Below are positions 1 to 11,172 of a stretch of 64,000 nucleotides of DNA, piece by piece. The position numbers and the translations under genes were made by a program. Under the pieces are notes generated by a model, which saw nothing but the letters and a program-made list of their open reading frames with translations, did no database searches and was not told the DNA's origin. Source of the DNA: Molanna angustata (taxonomy: Eukaryota; Arthropoda; Insecta; Trichoptera; Molannidae); contig OY754973.1 in assembly GCA_963576475.1 (NCBI GenBank), positions 9,508,052 through 9,572,051 of the forward strand. The letters run 5' to 3'. Every line of letters starts with the position of its first letter. The stretch's first letter is position 1.

Positions 1-330
1 CTCTTTCCATGTCGATTTAGTAATATTTATTTCGCTCTTTAAGCCTATAAAAATATGAGTGAGTTGTGGCTAATATTTAACTTTCCACTACATGAATAAG
101 AGTCCACAATTTTTTTGAATCTAAAATTATGAAATATTTTTAATTAGTCAACCACCTCAACAAAGCAACCAAATTTATTTATTTTATTTTTGGAAACAAA
201 ACAGCCATTACATATTTTACATTAATAAAAATTAATAATAAAGAAAGTAAGCCAAATACATTGTTCCAGAGATAAATATAACGAAGACAACGCAAGTGAA
301 AAAAGATATAAAAAATATTTGAGATTTTTT
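1..330. other. AT-rich sequence, nothing recognised
   Basis: No coding signal, tRNA-like segment or tandem repeat is visible here. The stretch ends in a run of ATTT repeats that belongs to the tail of the SINE-B copy that follows. Confidence 0.6.
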
Positions 331-550
331 ATTTATTTATTTATTTATTTAGTAGTGCTTCTCGGGCAACTAACAGGTACTATGTCAAAAATCAATTTAA
401 CACGCAACCAATAACAAGTTGCCACATTCTGGAGCCTTGCAATATTCATCGTCTCACAGATCCAGACTGAAAACAAAATTATAAACTGTGTTTCCACCGG
501 GAATCGAACCCGGGACCTTTGGATCAGCAGTCAGATAGCTACAAAGGCTG
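331..550 (-). mobile_element. SINE-B copy, head truncated
   Basis: This is a tRNA-headed SINE on the minus strand, one of six copies or pieces in the window. On the plus strand it reads from an (ATTT)n tail through TTCTCGGGCAACTAACAGG and ends in the reverse complement of a tRNA B box (GGGAATCGAACCCGGG). The head is damaged: after CAGATAGCT the tRNA-like sequence jumps to ACAAAGGCTGAG, losing part of the A-box region. Such elements are transcribed by RNA polymerase III and moved by a partner LINE; this copy probably has no working promoter. Confidence 0.75.
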
Positions 551-590
551 AGATTAGTTAAATGTGTGGTGTAAGTGTATGATTGTGATA

Positions 591-623
591 TGTGTGTATG
601 TGTGTGTGTGTGTGTGTGTGTGT
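591..623. repeat. (GT)n microsatellite
   Basis: About 16 GT dinucleotides with one TATG interruption near the start. Open frames across it are repeat artefacts. Confidence 0.95.
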
Positions 624-819
624 AATGTGAAACGAGGGTGGGGCATGGAGAAGGGTAGGAGAGGAGGAAAGGGTGAGTTGTCATATTCAATACAGTATTG
701 GACAAACCAAAAATTATGCAACATGGTTCCGAATGCGTTTACTATAATAATAATTGCTATTGTTATTTTTTTTTAATTTTGTCAATACTGACGGTGTTGA
801 ATATGTAGAATTCCATAAT

Positions 820-1023
820 AATGGGTATTTTAAATCAAACAAATGATTTGGTATACACATGTATATATTTTTTTCCTGAATCCAGGACGACCTTTTCAGC
901 TTATTAGGCCCTTATCAACTGGTTGATAAGGGCCTAATAAGCTGAAACGGTCGTCCTGGATTCAGGAAAAAAAAATATATATATATATAGACCAAATCAT
1001 TTGTTTGATTTAAAATACCCATT
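820..1023. mobile_element. 204-bp foldback element (palindrome)
   Basis: Both ends carry the same sequence in inverted orientation. AATGGGTATTTTAAATC starts at 820 and its complement ends at 1023. The symmetry runs to the centre near 923, where TTATCAACTGGTTGATAA forms the middle. The arms differ mainly in an AT tract (TGTATAT versus a longer TATATA run). This is a MITE-like foldback with no coding capacity. The 15-bp word ATTGCTATTGTTATT occurs upstream at 753-767 and again touching the right end at 1021-1035. I cannot name the superfamily. Confidence 0.75.
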
Positions 1024-1427
1024 GCTATTGTTATTGTTAAAAATATCTGGCTTATGATGAAGGTTATTGTACATTAATATTGCAACAACGGTTAATAGAA
1101 GTGATGTTTGCATAATATATTATGTTCTAGAGTCTAGAGTATTTAGTGTAAAAAAGGAGGCTCTGGCGATTTTTTTCTGGCGGGGCAGTTTAAGGGGATT
1201 TGTCCTAAGAGATACGTTATTAAGTAATTTATATAGGAAGCTTATAATGTTTAGTTGAAATAATGTAATTTTTGGTATATGTAATTAAAAAATAAAATGT
1301 GCTAGTACAATATAAAAAAATAAATATTTACTTTGAAAAAAAGAAACTAACGTAATATGTACATTCGAATAAAGGATATCGGTATAACTTTCCATAATCC
1401 GATGAACTGGTTCAAATTTCAAAATAA

Positions 1428-2439
<1,012 letters not shown>

Positions 2440-2543
2440 CCTGGTTTTTGGAAGAAATTGACAAATGGCAATAGGCCCACCAGTGTACCTACAATATATA
2501 ACTATTTGTTTATATTATGTACAGAAAGATGAATAAATAAATA
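2440..2543 (+). mobile_element. LINE 3' tail, CAGTGTAC family
   Basis: This is the 3' UTR end of a non-LTR retrotransposon. The block GGCAATAGGCCCACCAGTGTAC is followed by a TTTATATTATGTACAGAAAGATG stretch and ends in AATAAATAAATA. The same arrangement occurs at 20095-20200 (+), 24432-24500 (-), 40240-40350 (+) and 60707-60795 (+), always at the end of an AT-rich tail. Only the tail is present, as expected for 5'-truncated insertions. Confidence 0.7.
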
Positions 2544-3085
2544 CTTAAATATTGGTCTGTAGTAGCGCAGTATTTTTATTTTCCACTACTATGGAATAGT
2601 GGTCATGATTTCACATTTTTAAGCGTATTTTTTACATCAAAATCTCAACGAGTATCATGTAGAGAGTGCATACTTTGAGTTTCGTGGTGATTTTTTGTGT
2701 GTATACCGTAATCCGTATGCCGTAACCAAATATGGAAATTTGTGCCCTCTATACAAACCAAACTAAATGGCCGATTGAATTCATATTTATACCATGTATT
2801 AAGTACATTGAATTTGAGCTGATTAGTTTTCCATAAACAGCTGTTCATTTTTTCTCTATGATTTCATTTGTTAAAACTTTAAAAATGCTCTCACGGTCTG
2901 GAAAATCGAGATTTTCAAAATTTGTTTAAATTTTTAATACAATAGACATACAAAATATTAAGGGCGATGTAGCACATTTATATGAAAAAAGTAATGTAAC
3001 TGTAACAAAATAGCATCTGTTTGAGAAAATTGAGATTTGTCCATTTTTCTGCACTATTATTATTTTTTTTTTCTTACAAAAAATT
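2544..3085. other. No recognised feature
   Basis: AT-rich unique-looking sequence without splice-flanked open frames or repeats shared with the window. Confidence 0.5.
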
Positions 3086-3240
3086 AATATGTCCTTGTTA
3101 AACAAGTACATCTTCCTACGTTCCCTAAAATAAGCAAATAAATGCTTGTGCTTAGGTGAACGAAATCGGTCGAGGCATTCGTACTCGCGACCACTGGATT
3201 ACTAGCCCAGCGCGCTAACCGCTCTGCCACCGACCCATCT
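3086..3240 (-). mobile_element. SINE-A copy (tRNA-derived)
   Basis: The tRNA-like head lies at the right end in reverse complement. It contains a B box (complement of CGAGT.CGAATGCC) and an A box (complement of TGGCAGAGCGGTTAGCGCGC). The body contains the complement of CACAAGCATTTATTTGCTTA and ends in the complement of AACAAGGACATAT. In better-preserved copies the anticodon loop reads CTAGTAA, as in a Thr(AGT)-type tRNA. There is no plausible CCA end or intact acceptor stem, so this is a SINE and not a tRNA gene. Confidence 0.85.
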
Positions 3241-3336
3241 TAATGTAATAGTAGTATTCATCTACATACTAATATACCTTCTTCCTCACGGGGTAGGTAG
3301 AGAGATCCATTCCAATCCACATCCTAATACATATCT

Positions 3337-3444
3337 GGGGGGCAAGTCTGGTCTAACCGGCGAAATCAAAACCCTCACGATACCCATATCATGGATATAA
3401 TTATTATATGGAGTTCTATAATATCTTCAGGTGTCATAGAACTT
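3337..3444. mobile_element. MITE-A, one-armed truncated copy
   Basis: The left arm of the palindromic MITE-A family (GGGCAAGTCTGGT terminus, then CGGCGAAATCAAAACCCTC and a TATAATTATTATATGGAGTTC core). The symmetry breaks just past the centre at GTGTCATAGAACTTTT, and the right arm is missing. Fuller copies are at 20708-20880 and 30738-30929. Confidence 0.75.
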
Positions 3445-3519
3445 TTCCCTCTGGTGTCCCCAACGTTAACATGTTAAAAAAAATGAAAAGAATGTACCAC
3501 TGCATAATACACACTAACA

Positions 3520-3710
3520 AACCATCACGCCATTTTTATTAACTTTCGACCTTTGTATATTAATTTGGTCGACCGTTTATCCTTCATTCTTCCGATATGT
3601 CCAAACCACCAAAAAGCATTCACATTAATTTTACAAATGATATCCTTGTTTATCCTGAATTCTCTACTAATGTCTACATTTTCTATTCTCTCACAAATTG
3701 TTCGCAAAGC
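3520..3710 (-). pseudogene. LINE reverse transcriptase C-terminus, fragment
   Basis: The minus strand encodes the segment downstream of the reverse transcriptase domain of a non-LTR retrotransposon. It includes the signature WWFGHIGRMKDKRSTKLIY, close to the W-F-G-H-v-x-R-M pattern common in insect LINEs. It ends in K-M-A-stop, the same terminal Met-Ala-stop as the fragments at 7637, 17225, 26570 and 48330. The usual linker between the GH.xRM motif and the terminus is largely deleted. It is a dead 5'-truncated copy. Confidence 0.65.
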
Positions 3711-3759
3711 ATACTTACTTTTAAATAAATTTATTATTTAATTTGAAAATATCCCATTT

Positions 3760-4188
3760 TTTGAGTTTTTTTTCCTTCGTTTTCCCGTGGAACTCGTGTT
3801 GGTGTTTTTAAGGTCAGGTTTTTTTTATATGAGATTGGTGAGGGAAACCAATTTGGAATTGGTTGCGTATCGGATGATCCGTGGCGCGGGAAAGTTATAG
3901 GGCAATATGACATATCTTCGACTCGAGGGTGGCAATTTTATTAAATGGCCCACGGCCTTTCTCAGGATTTGTTTATGACGAGAGCCTCAAACGTTACCAA
4001 AAGTGGCGAGTGCTTTATTAAAGTTTTTAAACCAAACACCAGACAAACACTAACAATAATTGGCGACAGTGAAACGTGAAACAAAGGTACCAAAAATATT
4101 TTTCTGCCGGGAACTTTACAAATATTAGTATTTTTTACAAGTTGATAGATAACGATCTGTTTCAAGCATATAAAATGATTACCTAAAC
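3760..4188. other. No recognised feature
   Basis: Mixed-composition stretch, with a GC-richer patch at 3850-3960 (GATCCGTGGCGCGGG). I see no supported exon or repeat. Confidence 0.45.
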
Positions 4189-4233
4189 CAGCCGATGACA
4201 TGTCGTAAGCTCCGTAGGTTCCTTGAGTTCCTG
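4189..4233 (+). repeat. Rep-C fragment
   Basis: A short piece of a dispersed repeat named Rep-C here. Its core reads CCAGCCGATGACANGTCGTAAG followed by CNNTGTAGGTNCCTTGAGTTCCTG. It directly abuts the MITE-B element that follows, so one has probably inserted into the other. Other pieces lie at 5225, 20201, 31345, 33990, 39195, 58905, 59435 and 61484. Confidence 0.6.
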
Positions 4234-4237
4234 TCCA

Positions 4238-4392
4238 CCTAGACAACGTGTCATTTAGCTCAAGAAAAGAAACATGAAAAGATAACTCAAAGTATGAAAG
4301 TGACAGTTGTCGCGTGACTGGCAACTGTCACTTCCATACATTGAGTTATCTTTTCTTTTTTCTTTTCTTGAGCTAAATGACACGATGTCTAG
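4238..4392. mobile_element. MITE-B palindrome, copy 1
   Basis: A palindromic MITE with termini CCTAGACAACGTGTCATTT and the complementary AAATGACACGATGTCTAGG. The arms pass through AGCTCAAGAAAAG and an AAGTGACAGTTG core. The centre lies around 4315 (GTCGCGTGACTGGCAAC). One arm has a small indel in the AAAAGAAA tract. The open frames through it on both strands reflect the symmetry and are not genes. The second copy is at 36792-36972. Confidence 0.8.
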
Positions 4393-5224
4393 GGGGGCTG
4401 GTTCTTCTATAATATTCAAAATTGTGTCCTCTTACAGATCGGAGCTCCTCGTTGCTGTCCGTGAGCCTCTTCAAGGTCCCAATGGACATGCGGACTTAGT
4501 GATCTCGAAGAACAATTATAAAGCCTACAAACGATTTTGCCATAGATACGGTGCCTTATTAACCGAAGATTCTCACTGACTTGTCTGTTTCCAGAGATCT
4601 TGGTCACTTCTCTGATGCCCTATATATATGGATCTGAAGTCGCCGACAGTCCGCAGGTGTGAATCTCAATTCGCACTTGCTGATTGTTCTTTATGCACCA
4701 TGGTGCCGAGATTGCTAATCTAGAGGGTTCCATGAGCAACTCTTCATGCCATGCATTGTTTTTTGTTGTTGTTCATTCTAGCGTTCTGCGAAGGGGCCGT
4801 TGACAGTCCCCTTATGCGGAGCGGGTGGTGGTGGAAGTAGCGATAATATTCCAAATTCGTCTCTTTTGCAAAGCACCGGGTTACAATAGTGCTTCCACTT
4901 TTTTGTCCGGATCGAAAATAAAACAGGCAAAATTACATCTCACAGAATTCACCAATGAGGTTCACCACCTATTCTGCCTTTTTAGGTGAGACCAGACTGG
5001 TTTGTGAAGATACACGCATGTGTCGTGTTTAATTTTATTAAGAAATGCACACCCACACATCTATCGCTGGTTACCCCACAATGTGGAATATACCATGACG
5101 GTATGAATAAAAGGATAAATAAATGAACAAAGTCACTACAGCCTAAATACGTATAGTTTAATTTAATTCATATCCACATTGAATTCATATGCAAGATATA
5201 ATAAACATCGAGAACATTAGTTTT
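4393..5224. other. No gene assigned; mixed-composition segment
   Basis: 4430-4600 and 4780-4960 are less AT-rich than the surroundings. An open frame on each strand crosses 4416-4607, without splice signals or a motif I recognise. Possibly repeat debris. Confidence 0.35.
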
Positions 5225-5660
5225 TTTTAACAGATTTTTAATTATCTCAATAGAGACGAAGTTGGAATATTTATTGTAGGAGAACCGGGAAATCAAGTCA
5301 CCTACAGGGCTTACGACCTGTCATCGGCTGGTTTACGTGATCACTTTATGCGCTTGCGCAACGTTCACCAATTATGCCTTTTTAATGAGATCCCTATCAA
5401 TTCAATTTTGAAAGTTCTATATATTGTAATACTGAAATTCTTTTCGCTTGAAAATAAGGAATTTTTACTACAGCCATCTATGGATGAAATTATGAACAAC
5501 AATCTTATTTTTTTTTATTTTTTTTGTTGTAACGCCATCTATTGAGAGAATTGGTTTTTTTTTTTGTAAATAATGAAAGCTACAATTCTTATATCTGAGG
5601 TGACAATGCATATTTCGCATAGAAGTCACCCCTGAATTGCACCAGACTTATGAGGTCATT
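5225..5660 (+). repeat. Rep-C, longest copy
   Basis: The most complete Rep-C copy. In order it holds CTCAATAGAGACGAAGTTGG, a block complementary to the CCGATGACAGGTCGTAAG core, CGTGATCACTTTATGCGC, TTTTCGCTTGAAAATAAGG, CCATCTATGGATGAA, GTAACGCCATCTATTGAGAG and a final GTGACAATGC/GAAGTCACCCC pair. The same blocks recur in pieces elsewhere. No protein is encoded and no terminal repeats are clear, so the class is unknown. Confidence 0.6.
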
Positions 5661-7636
5661 TTTGTCTTATTTACCTACTTGTACCAATGTGTATCCAATG
5701 TTTGCGCATATGCAATAATAAAAATATTCGAACATTAGTTTTCTTTAAACAACGGGAGATTTCTTCTGTGTAATTAAATGTGAAAAAACTTAAATTCTCT
5801 TCTTGAAGTTGAGTCCTTTTAATAATATTTATTTAATAATTCATAAAATTATCCAGACATTGCTGCCTATTGAAGATCAGGATTCAGATTAGTAAACATT
5901 ATGTAGGTATGTGCTCATGTTAATTTTTACTCTCTGCTTCTATGTTTACAATAATTAATAGTGATTAAGGATTATTATACTGACCATATAACGAATTGTA
6001 AAACTCTGTTAAGTGTTGGCTACAATCCTATCTTGGCCTCTCTACATCCAAAACATGATAGGAACTAAAGAAAGGCGATGGATGATATCTATATGTAGCA
6101 GTAAAGGGAAGGTGGCATAGATCTAAGAAGATGGTAATAACCCATTTAATTTGGATACGAACTTTGGACGCCATCGCATAGGTCAAGTGACTTAACAGAG
6201 GTTGCCATTTTAGACATATATTATGTAGAAAGAAAAATCCGAAATATTTTAAATCTCATTTGTTGGTCGGATATATCGACATCGGAAAATTCGGCTTTCA
6301 ATCATCACACACTGAGTCCCATACGAAATAATAATTCGGCAATTCCTTCCAATTGGGATAGATTACCGACGAAAAGGAGCCCGGAGAGCAGAGATTACCA
6401 AAAAGCGATATACGCACCATCAAGAGATGAGTAACGGTTATGGATGTTCGCTAAACGTCTAAAGAGCTTGCGAACTGTCTCTCTCTCCCCCCGACCCTCG
6501 TCCCAAAGAACACGGTCGGATTGTGAACTGCGCCTAATGGCGCAAACGTCAATGGGTTGAACTTGACATTTGTTTATGATCATCCTTTTTATTGCCCTAT
6601 GCTTTATTGATTCGGGCTCCTCGCATACACAATATTTAAGAGGGATCCACTTTTTTTATAATACTTCGCACTCAAGAGACGTCAACGCCTTTTTAACAAC
6701 ACTGTGCATTATCATCCACATAACATATTATACTGAGTGGAAAGAGACCGATTGTGGAAGACGAAAACCTAAAACATGTCATTACGCATTATTTGAATTA
6801 ATAAAAAATATTCTAGTGCGTCTTGCTAATTTTCAAATTAGAACCAATGAAAAGCAAATGCGTTTAATGATGTTTTTTTGTCGTTTTTACAAGCTTTATT
6901 CAACTTGCTTTGTTATTAGGTTTGTTACTTAGACAAATCTTGCTTCATTTTAAAACGACTTCCACCCAACCGATTGAACGGAAATTTTCACACAGTTTCA
7001 GTGTTAGTGTAAATGCAGTCTGATATATTCAGTACTGTTATTTGATCAAATTGGTCACTGATTGATTGTTTATGATTTGTACTTATTTTATAATAATTTA
7101 GCTGTCAATATTGTTAGTAGATACTAGAGAGGTTCTACAAACCATATTATCAGGCATAAATCTCAGAGACAGAGTGAAAAATTCAACAATTAGAGAGACC
7201 TTTCAGATAGAATATATCGTGAGATAGGGCTTGAAGAGGCTGAGATACTTAAGAAACCATGTCAGAAACTGTGTGGTCCGCAATATCATCGTGTCAGAGA
7301 AAAACAGCTCAAAAGATCGAAGGATTATTGATGTTCTACATACTTTCCAAGGACTAAATTGTTTCAAATACAGACTGATGATCTGAATGAAAAGGAAGAA
7401 GATAAAAATGAAGAAGATATTTTGAGTGTATAGAAGATATGAGAATATGTGTTAAGTATTCTACTAGCAGAAGCACCATTTGAATAGAAACGTACCTACT
7501 GTTAATTTCATTACTATGGTATTACATCTTACATTACATATAGTCCTTATTAAATGCATTTAAATTAAGCAACCATAATATAGGTAATCCATAAATACGT
7601 TTTTGAAAGAAGGAAATATAACGAAGTTTGAATAAT
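5661..7636. other. No recognised gene
   Basis: About 2 kb of AT-rich DNA. A moderately GC-rich patch at 6350-6570 contains a pyrimidine run (CTGTCTCTCTCTCCCCCCGA), but its open frame is short and unsupported. 6950-7010 resembles the AACCGATTGAACGGAAATTT-type 3' UTR of RTE-like LINEs. Confidence 0.45.
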
Positions 7637-7750
7637 CTACGAGCATGTATGAGACGATGCATGGATGTAAAGGAAGCTAAGAATGTATGCAAAAATAGAG
7701 GAGTATGGCGCTCGGTTCTCTCTGCTTACCCCGTAAGGGATATGGCGTGA
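7637..7750 (+). pseudogene. LINE ORF2 C-terminal end (Met-Ala-stop family)
   Basis: 38 uninterrupted codons end in a TGA stop. They include R-A-C-M-R-R-C-M-D-V, K-N-V-C-K-N-R, V-W-R-S-V-L-S-A-Y-P and a final D-M-A-stop. The stop is followed by TGGTATGTATGTATGTATG, the start of the 3' UTR. This is the last part of a non-LTR retrotransposon polyprotein, after the reverse transcriptase. The 5' part is missing. Similar ends occur at 8890, 17225, 26570 (-), 3520 (-) and 48330, and inside the Helentron-like elements. Confidence 0.75.
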
Positions 7751-8329
7751 TGGTATGTATGTATGTATGTACATAAATACGTTAAAAAATCCGGAAATGA
7801 AATAATACGTATCAATTGTAATTGTAAACTGTACATTAAGATGGAGTTTTTTTTTAATATATCTAGGTACTTACTTACGAACAAAATTGTACAAGTATGA
7901 AGAAACAGGAATCTGATAATTTGTAAAACCATTATCACAATTTTAAACGAGATTTCGAAATCAATTATTAATTTGAAAATCCTAATGGATAATTTCAATC
8001 AGTGGTAATTGGATTAAAAATAGGTATAAATTGTGATAGGTGTAGAAGTGAGGGATGTAATCAGATATGATAGATGGGGATGGAGGGAGGGGAGGGTGAA
8101 ATCCACCCCGTAGGGCTAACAGCGTTTTCAAGGGAAGCTACAATAATATAAATAATATTTATCAATATATTAAGATTTGGGGTGAAATGTACCGGAGTGA
8201 TGACTGCAAACTGACATTTATATTTCAGCAACAATGAATACCTATATATCATAATATTATTTTAGTGACCATTGGTTTTTTTGGCAATAATAATATCGTG
8301 TAAAAATCAGGCGAACTAATGATGGGCAG
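7751..8329. other. LINE 3' UTR remnant and unassigned sequence
   Basis: The first ~40 bases are the GTATGT-rich 3' UTR of the LINE fragment just upstream. The rest is AT-rich and unassigned. Confidence 0.4.
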
Positions 8330-8470
8330 ATGGGTCGATGGCAGAACGGTTAGCGCCCTGGGATAGTAATCCTGTGGTCGCGAGTTCGAATCCTTTCTCG
8401 ACTGATTTCTTTCATCTATAGCACAAGCATTTATGCTTAATTACATGTTAAACAAGGACATATTGATTCT
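8330..8470 (+). mobile_element. SINE-A copy
   Basis: The tRNA-like head carries an A box (TGGCAGAACGGTTAGCGC) and a B box (CGAGTTCGAATCC). It is followed by the shared body CACAAGCATTTATGCTTA and the end AACAAGGACATAT. The copy is more diverged than the one at 23271, with a deletion in the body. Confidence 0.85.
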
Positions 8471-8889
8471 TCTTCTTTCTCCTTAGCGCTTTTGTCCCGT
8501 TTCTATCGGGGTACGCTTTGACCATGATCCTGGAATTGGTTAGTCTGGTTATTACATTGAAGCGACTATTTATGTAAGTGACATTATTATTTTTAAAAAA
8601 ATCCATTCATAATTAGCAAGGAAATAGCGATACGCTTGAAGGCATATTTTATTTTCCAAGAAAAAATATTTTCAGTATACCTCCAGTACCAGTTTTCGAA
8701 AAAATATATACATATGTTACCTCATGAATACTTTATCTAAAATGATCCAGCGCTTGTACTATAGAAGATTAAAGGATTCGAACGCATGTCACGCCAGCGA
8801 GTTAACTGCTCTGCTTCCGAGTAATAATTTTTATTTAATTTAAAAAGTATTTTTCAATAAGGTTAAATATCTATAAATATTAGTAAATA
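8471..8889. other. No recognised feature
   Basis: AT-rich sequence. 8770-8820 has a weak resemblance to a degraded tRNA-like head (CGAACGCATGTCACGCCAGC), too poor to call. Confidence 0.35.
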
Positions 8890-8970
8890 GTATATGAATG
8901 CGTGCCAGGATAGAAGAATATGGCGTTCATTTCCCTAAAATTACCCATTTAGGGACATGGCGTGATGGTA
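8890..8970 (+). pseudogene. LINE C-terminal end, decayed
   Basis: Encodes a degraded A-C-Q-D-R-R-I-W-R-S then R-D-M-A-stop, followed by TGGTATGT. This matches the fragment at 7637, with an internal stop or frameshift. It is the same 3' terminal piece of the Met-Ala-stop LINE. Confidence 0.55.
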
Positions 8971-9113
8971 TGTCTTTATCGATAGTTAAATTCTTTAATC
9001 AATGTGTTAAAATTTTCGGAAATATTGACAGATAAATACAAAAAAATGTAAAAAAGACTTCATTATAATGATAATGACTTTTTCCAGATGACATATTAGA
9101 AAAAAATGCATAG

Positions 9114-10135
9114 TCCAACTGTCGATTTGTTCAGGAGAACTTTGTTCTCTTAACATATCGACAATGTATCAAGCCAGAATACGCGAGAATTGTATGGAGA
9201 GGTCTACTTTTTTCACGGCTTTTCCAACTTTGAAGTCAAAAAACACCAACTTAGAGGCTTCGCAGCATATATGTTCCATACACGGATTTACTCAGAATTC
9301 GGAGTAGAACATTTCGTGTGTCTGTGTGTCTGTGTGTGTGTCTGTGTGTCTGTGTGTGTGTGTGTCCGTCCCCCCCTTATAACTTTTGATCCGCTCAATT
9401 TACAGAGCCTAAAATTTCAGAATATATAAACAGTTACAGGCCTACAAAACTTTTATACTCGGAATTTTGAATTTTTGTTTCAGTCAGGGGTTATCAACTT
9501 TTGAATTTTTATTTTATTTTTCCATATATCTCAGAAACCATAAACGGTAGAACGCTGAAAATTGGTACAAACATAGACAAATACAAAATCTCAAATTAGT
9601 TTTTTCAAAAAAATTCCAGGGTTTCTCAAACATTTTTTATTAAGAAAAATATTTTTTTTATGATAAATTTATGAGTTTAACTGCCTATATTTCCAAAACT
9701 TTTACAATTATCGAAAAAAGCCGAAACACCCCAACTAGATAATTTAATTTTCTATAAAAAATATTAACATTGTAGTAGAAGATCTCAATTTTTTTTTAAC
9801 AATTTTTTTAAAAATTGAATTTAGTGACGACATCGCTTCATACATTTTGTATGGCAGTCGCCTATACACAATATGTAAGAAGACTTAATAGTTTGTTACT
9901 TCATCTCCAAACATACATACATACCATCATGCAATTTGCATATTCTGGGTAGGAAAAAGGATCTTCTTCCATACTATCCTATCTTGACATACATACCTAC
10001 ATATGTTGTATAGAAAACAAAATATCTGAAAATATTCAATAATTTGTATCTATGGGTTTATAGTTTGGTACATATTCTTCAACTATACATACTATCGCTA
10101 TCGACAGTTGGATCTCATGTGTTACATGCAACTAG
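9114..10135 (+). mobile_element. Helentron-like element Hel-1, palindrome left arm
   Basis: A non-autonomous element of about 1 kb. It starts TCCAACTGTCGAT and has the complementary ATCGACAGTTGGA near the other end. Beyond that lie a short hairpin (CATGT-GTT-ACATG) and a terminal CAACTAG. Inverted subterminal repeats, a 3' stem-loop, a CTAG-type end and an internal GT/GTCT microsatellite (9317-9364) are the pattern known for Helitron2/Helentron-derived HINE and DINE-1 elements. No Rep or helicase is encoded. At 9915-9995 the complement carries a LINE C-terminal end. The 79-residue open frame at 9190 is not a gene. Confidence 0.65.
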
Positions 10136-10144
10136 TTATAATAA

Positions 10145-11172
10145 CTAGTTGCATGTAACACATGAGATCCAACTGTCGATAGCGATAGTATGTATACTTG
10201 AAGAATATGTACCAAACTATAAACCCATAGATACAAATTATTGAATATTTTCAGATATTTTGTTTTCTATACAACATATGTAGGTATGTATGTCAAGATA
10301 GGATAGTATGGAGGAAGATCCTTTTTCCTACCCAGAATATGCAAATTGCATGATGGTATGTATGTATGTTTGGAGATGAAGTAACAAACTATTAAGTCTT
10401 CTTACATATTGTGTATAGGCGACTGCCATACAAAATGTATGAAGCGATGTCGTCACTAAATTCAATTTTTAAAAAAATTGTTAAAAAAAAATTGAGATCT
10501 TCTACTACAATGTTAATATTTTTTATAGAAAATTGAATTATCTAGTTGGGGTGTTTCGGCTTTTTTCGATAATTGTAAAAGTTTTGGAAATATAGGCAGT
10601 TAAACTCATAAATTTATCATAAAAAAAATATTTTTCTTAATAAAAAATGTTTGAGAAACCCTGGAATTTTTTTGAAAAAACTAATTTGAGATTTTGTATT
10701 TGTCTATGTTTGTACCAATTTTCAGCGTTCTAGCGTTTATGGTTTCTGAGATATATGGAAAAATAAAATAAAAATTCAAAAGTTGATAACCCCTGACTGA
10801 AACAAAAATTCAAAATTCCGAGTATAAAAGTTTTGTAGGCCTGTAACTGTTTATATATTCTGAAATTTTAGGCTCTGTAAATTGAGCGGATCAAAAGTTA
10901 TAAGGGGGGGACGGACACACAGACACACACACACACACAGACACACACACACACAGACACACAGACACACGAAATGTTCTACTCCGAATTCTGAGTAAAT
11001 CCGTGTATGGAACATATATGCTGCGAAGCCTCTAAGTTGGTGTTTTTTGACTTCAAAGTTGGAAAAGCCATGAAAAAAGTAGACCTCTCCATACAATTCT
11101 CGCGTATTCTGGCTTGATACATTGTCGATATGTTAAGAGAACAAAGTTCTCCTGAACAAATCGACAGTTGGA
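10145..11172 (-). mobile_element. Helentron-like element Hel-1, palindrome right arm
   Basis: An inverted, nearly identical copy of the left arm. It starts with the complement of the CAACTAG 3' end and finishes with CAGTTGGA, the complement of the left terminus. The arms differ by a few substitutions and by the length of the CA tract (10915-10969). The two 3' ends face each other across a 9-base spacer (10136-10144), so the arrangement is tail to tail. The symmetry stops at the outer termini: flanks AAAATGCATAG and AAAGTTTCCG are unrelated. Confidence 0.65.

Noticed and set aside
9190..9429. 79-codon open frame found again at 10851-11096 and thus apparently conserved
   Set aside because: The conservation comes from the two palindrome arms. 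The frame passes through the GT microsatellite and is broken in the other Hel-1 copies.
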